DNA of 51,726 bases from Acidimicrobiaceae bacterium (GTDB taxonomy: Bacteria > Actinomycetota > Acidimicrobiia > Acidimicrobiales > RAAP-2). The notes below the pieces were generated by a model, which ran no database searches, was not told the origin of the DNA, and saw only the letters and a program-made list of their open reading frames with translations. Below are positions 51,456-51,726 of the stretch, in pieces. The position numbers and the translations under genes are program-made. The stretch is from positions 1-51,726 of the forward strand of contig PNAH01000011.1 of the NCBI GenBank assembly GCA_003170315.1. Direction: 5' to 3'. Each line of letters begins with the position of its first letter. Position 1 is the first letter of the stretch.

Positions 51456-51726
51456 TGCCGATCTTTTCTCGCGACCCCGCCGTTCGGGCCAGTAAGCGCC
51501 TCGTCGAGCGTATGCCCCAGCGTGCCACGGTGGAATTGGCCGCTGGCGCCACCGTCTACGGGCTGGTGCTCGGTTCGACGAATGAGACGACCACCGTCGT
51601 CGATCTCAAGTCCCAGGCCATCGTGCGCTGGCGCATTCCTTGGCCGTCGGATTACGTGACGGACCTCGCGGTCTTCGACGTGGTCGAGGGTGAACTGGCT
51701 GAGGACATCGAACGCAACGACCTCGC
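51455..51726 (+). CDS. Unknown protein, cut by the right edge
   Basis: The ATG at 51455 shares its first base with the previous stop (TGATG), so it is translationally coupled to the YyaL-like gene. The visible 90 residues start MPIFSRDPAVRASKRLVER and continue with a small beta-rich region (AAGATVYGLVLGSTNETTTV, RWRIPWPSDYVTDLAVFD). No family is recognised and the C-terminus is outside the window. Confidence 0.7.
   Translation, partial: MPIFSRDPAVRASKRLVERMPQRATVELAAGATVYGLVLGSTNETTTVVDLKSQAIVRWRIPWPSDYVTDLAVFDVVEGELAEDIERNDL

Noticed and set aside
1..51726. tRNA/rRNA genes, CRISPR arrays, insertion sequences, prophage or attachment sites
   Set aside because: I read both strands for cloverleaf ends, regularly spaced repeats, transposase motifs and terminal inverted repeats and saw none that could be supported.

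Overview
The window is a GC-rich, tightly packed bacterial chromosome segment with about 57 protein genes, no tRNA or rRNA genes and no mobile elements that I could recognise. Several genes point to an actinobacterium, most likely of the class Acidimicrobiia or a near relative (lineage inferred from gene content, not from a marker tree): an actinobacterial-type integration host factor (mIHF), a PriA without a Walker A motif, a DUF1844-type protein divergent from infC, a mycobacterial-type PyrF, and a menaquinone pathway. Nearly all of it is core metabolism and information processing.

Layout. 1-6.4 kb (minus strand): acyl-ACP thioesterase (cut by the window edge), then the translation block infC-rpmI-rplT-rRNA/tRNA methyltransferase-pheS-pheT. 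6.5-10.3 kb: a DUF1844 protein, an OmpR-type two-component system, and divergent from it two paralogous small secreted alanine-rich proteins whose promoters share the same phased repeats. 10.3-15.4 kb: def-fmt, then rpe-ribD-ribBA-ribH-cold-shock-like gene. 15.4-20.8 kb: mihF-gmk-rpoZ-coaBC-metK-priA. 20.9-29.9 kb: the UMP operon pyrR-pyrB-pyrC-carA-carB-pyrD-pyrF, headed by a PyrR-binding hairpin. 30-35.3 kb: a small membrane protein, aroC-aroK-aroB-aroQ, efp-nusB, nfuA. 35.3-38.4 kb: small unknown genes plus tyrS and a lipoprotein. 38.4-44.5 kb: menaquinone genes menD, menH, menA, menB, menE on both strands, with ccdA. 44.6-49.3 kb: a XylF/G/H-like sugar ABC transporter and a Gfo/Idh/MocA oxidoreductase. 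49.5 kb to the end: a YyaL/DUF255 thioredoxin-domain protein and a cut-off unknown gene.

Regulation visible in the sequence. (1) About fifteen genes or operons start exactly at, or within a base or two of, the position where transcription should begin: a TANNNT hexamer lies 6 (sometimes 7-8) bases before GTG/ATG and there is no Shine-Dalgarno sequence, so many messages here are probably leaderless. (2) The pyr operon leader carries the PyrR binding-loop consensus in a hairpin that covers the pyrR ribosome-binding site. (3) infC appears to start at AUC behind a good Shine-Dalgarno sequence, the rare-start arrangement known for IF-3 autoregulation. (4) The two secreted paralogues share TTCACAG-type direct repeats at the same 22- and 11-bp offsets and the same distance to the -10, suggesting control by the OmpR-type regulator encoded next door. 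The last is the best candidate for an undescribed local system: a two-component pair plus a small family of secreted Ala-rich repeat proteins.
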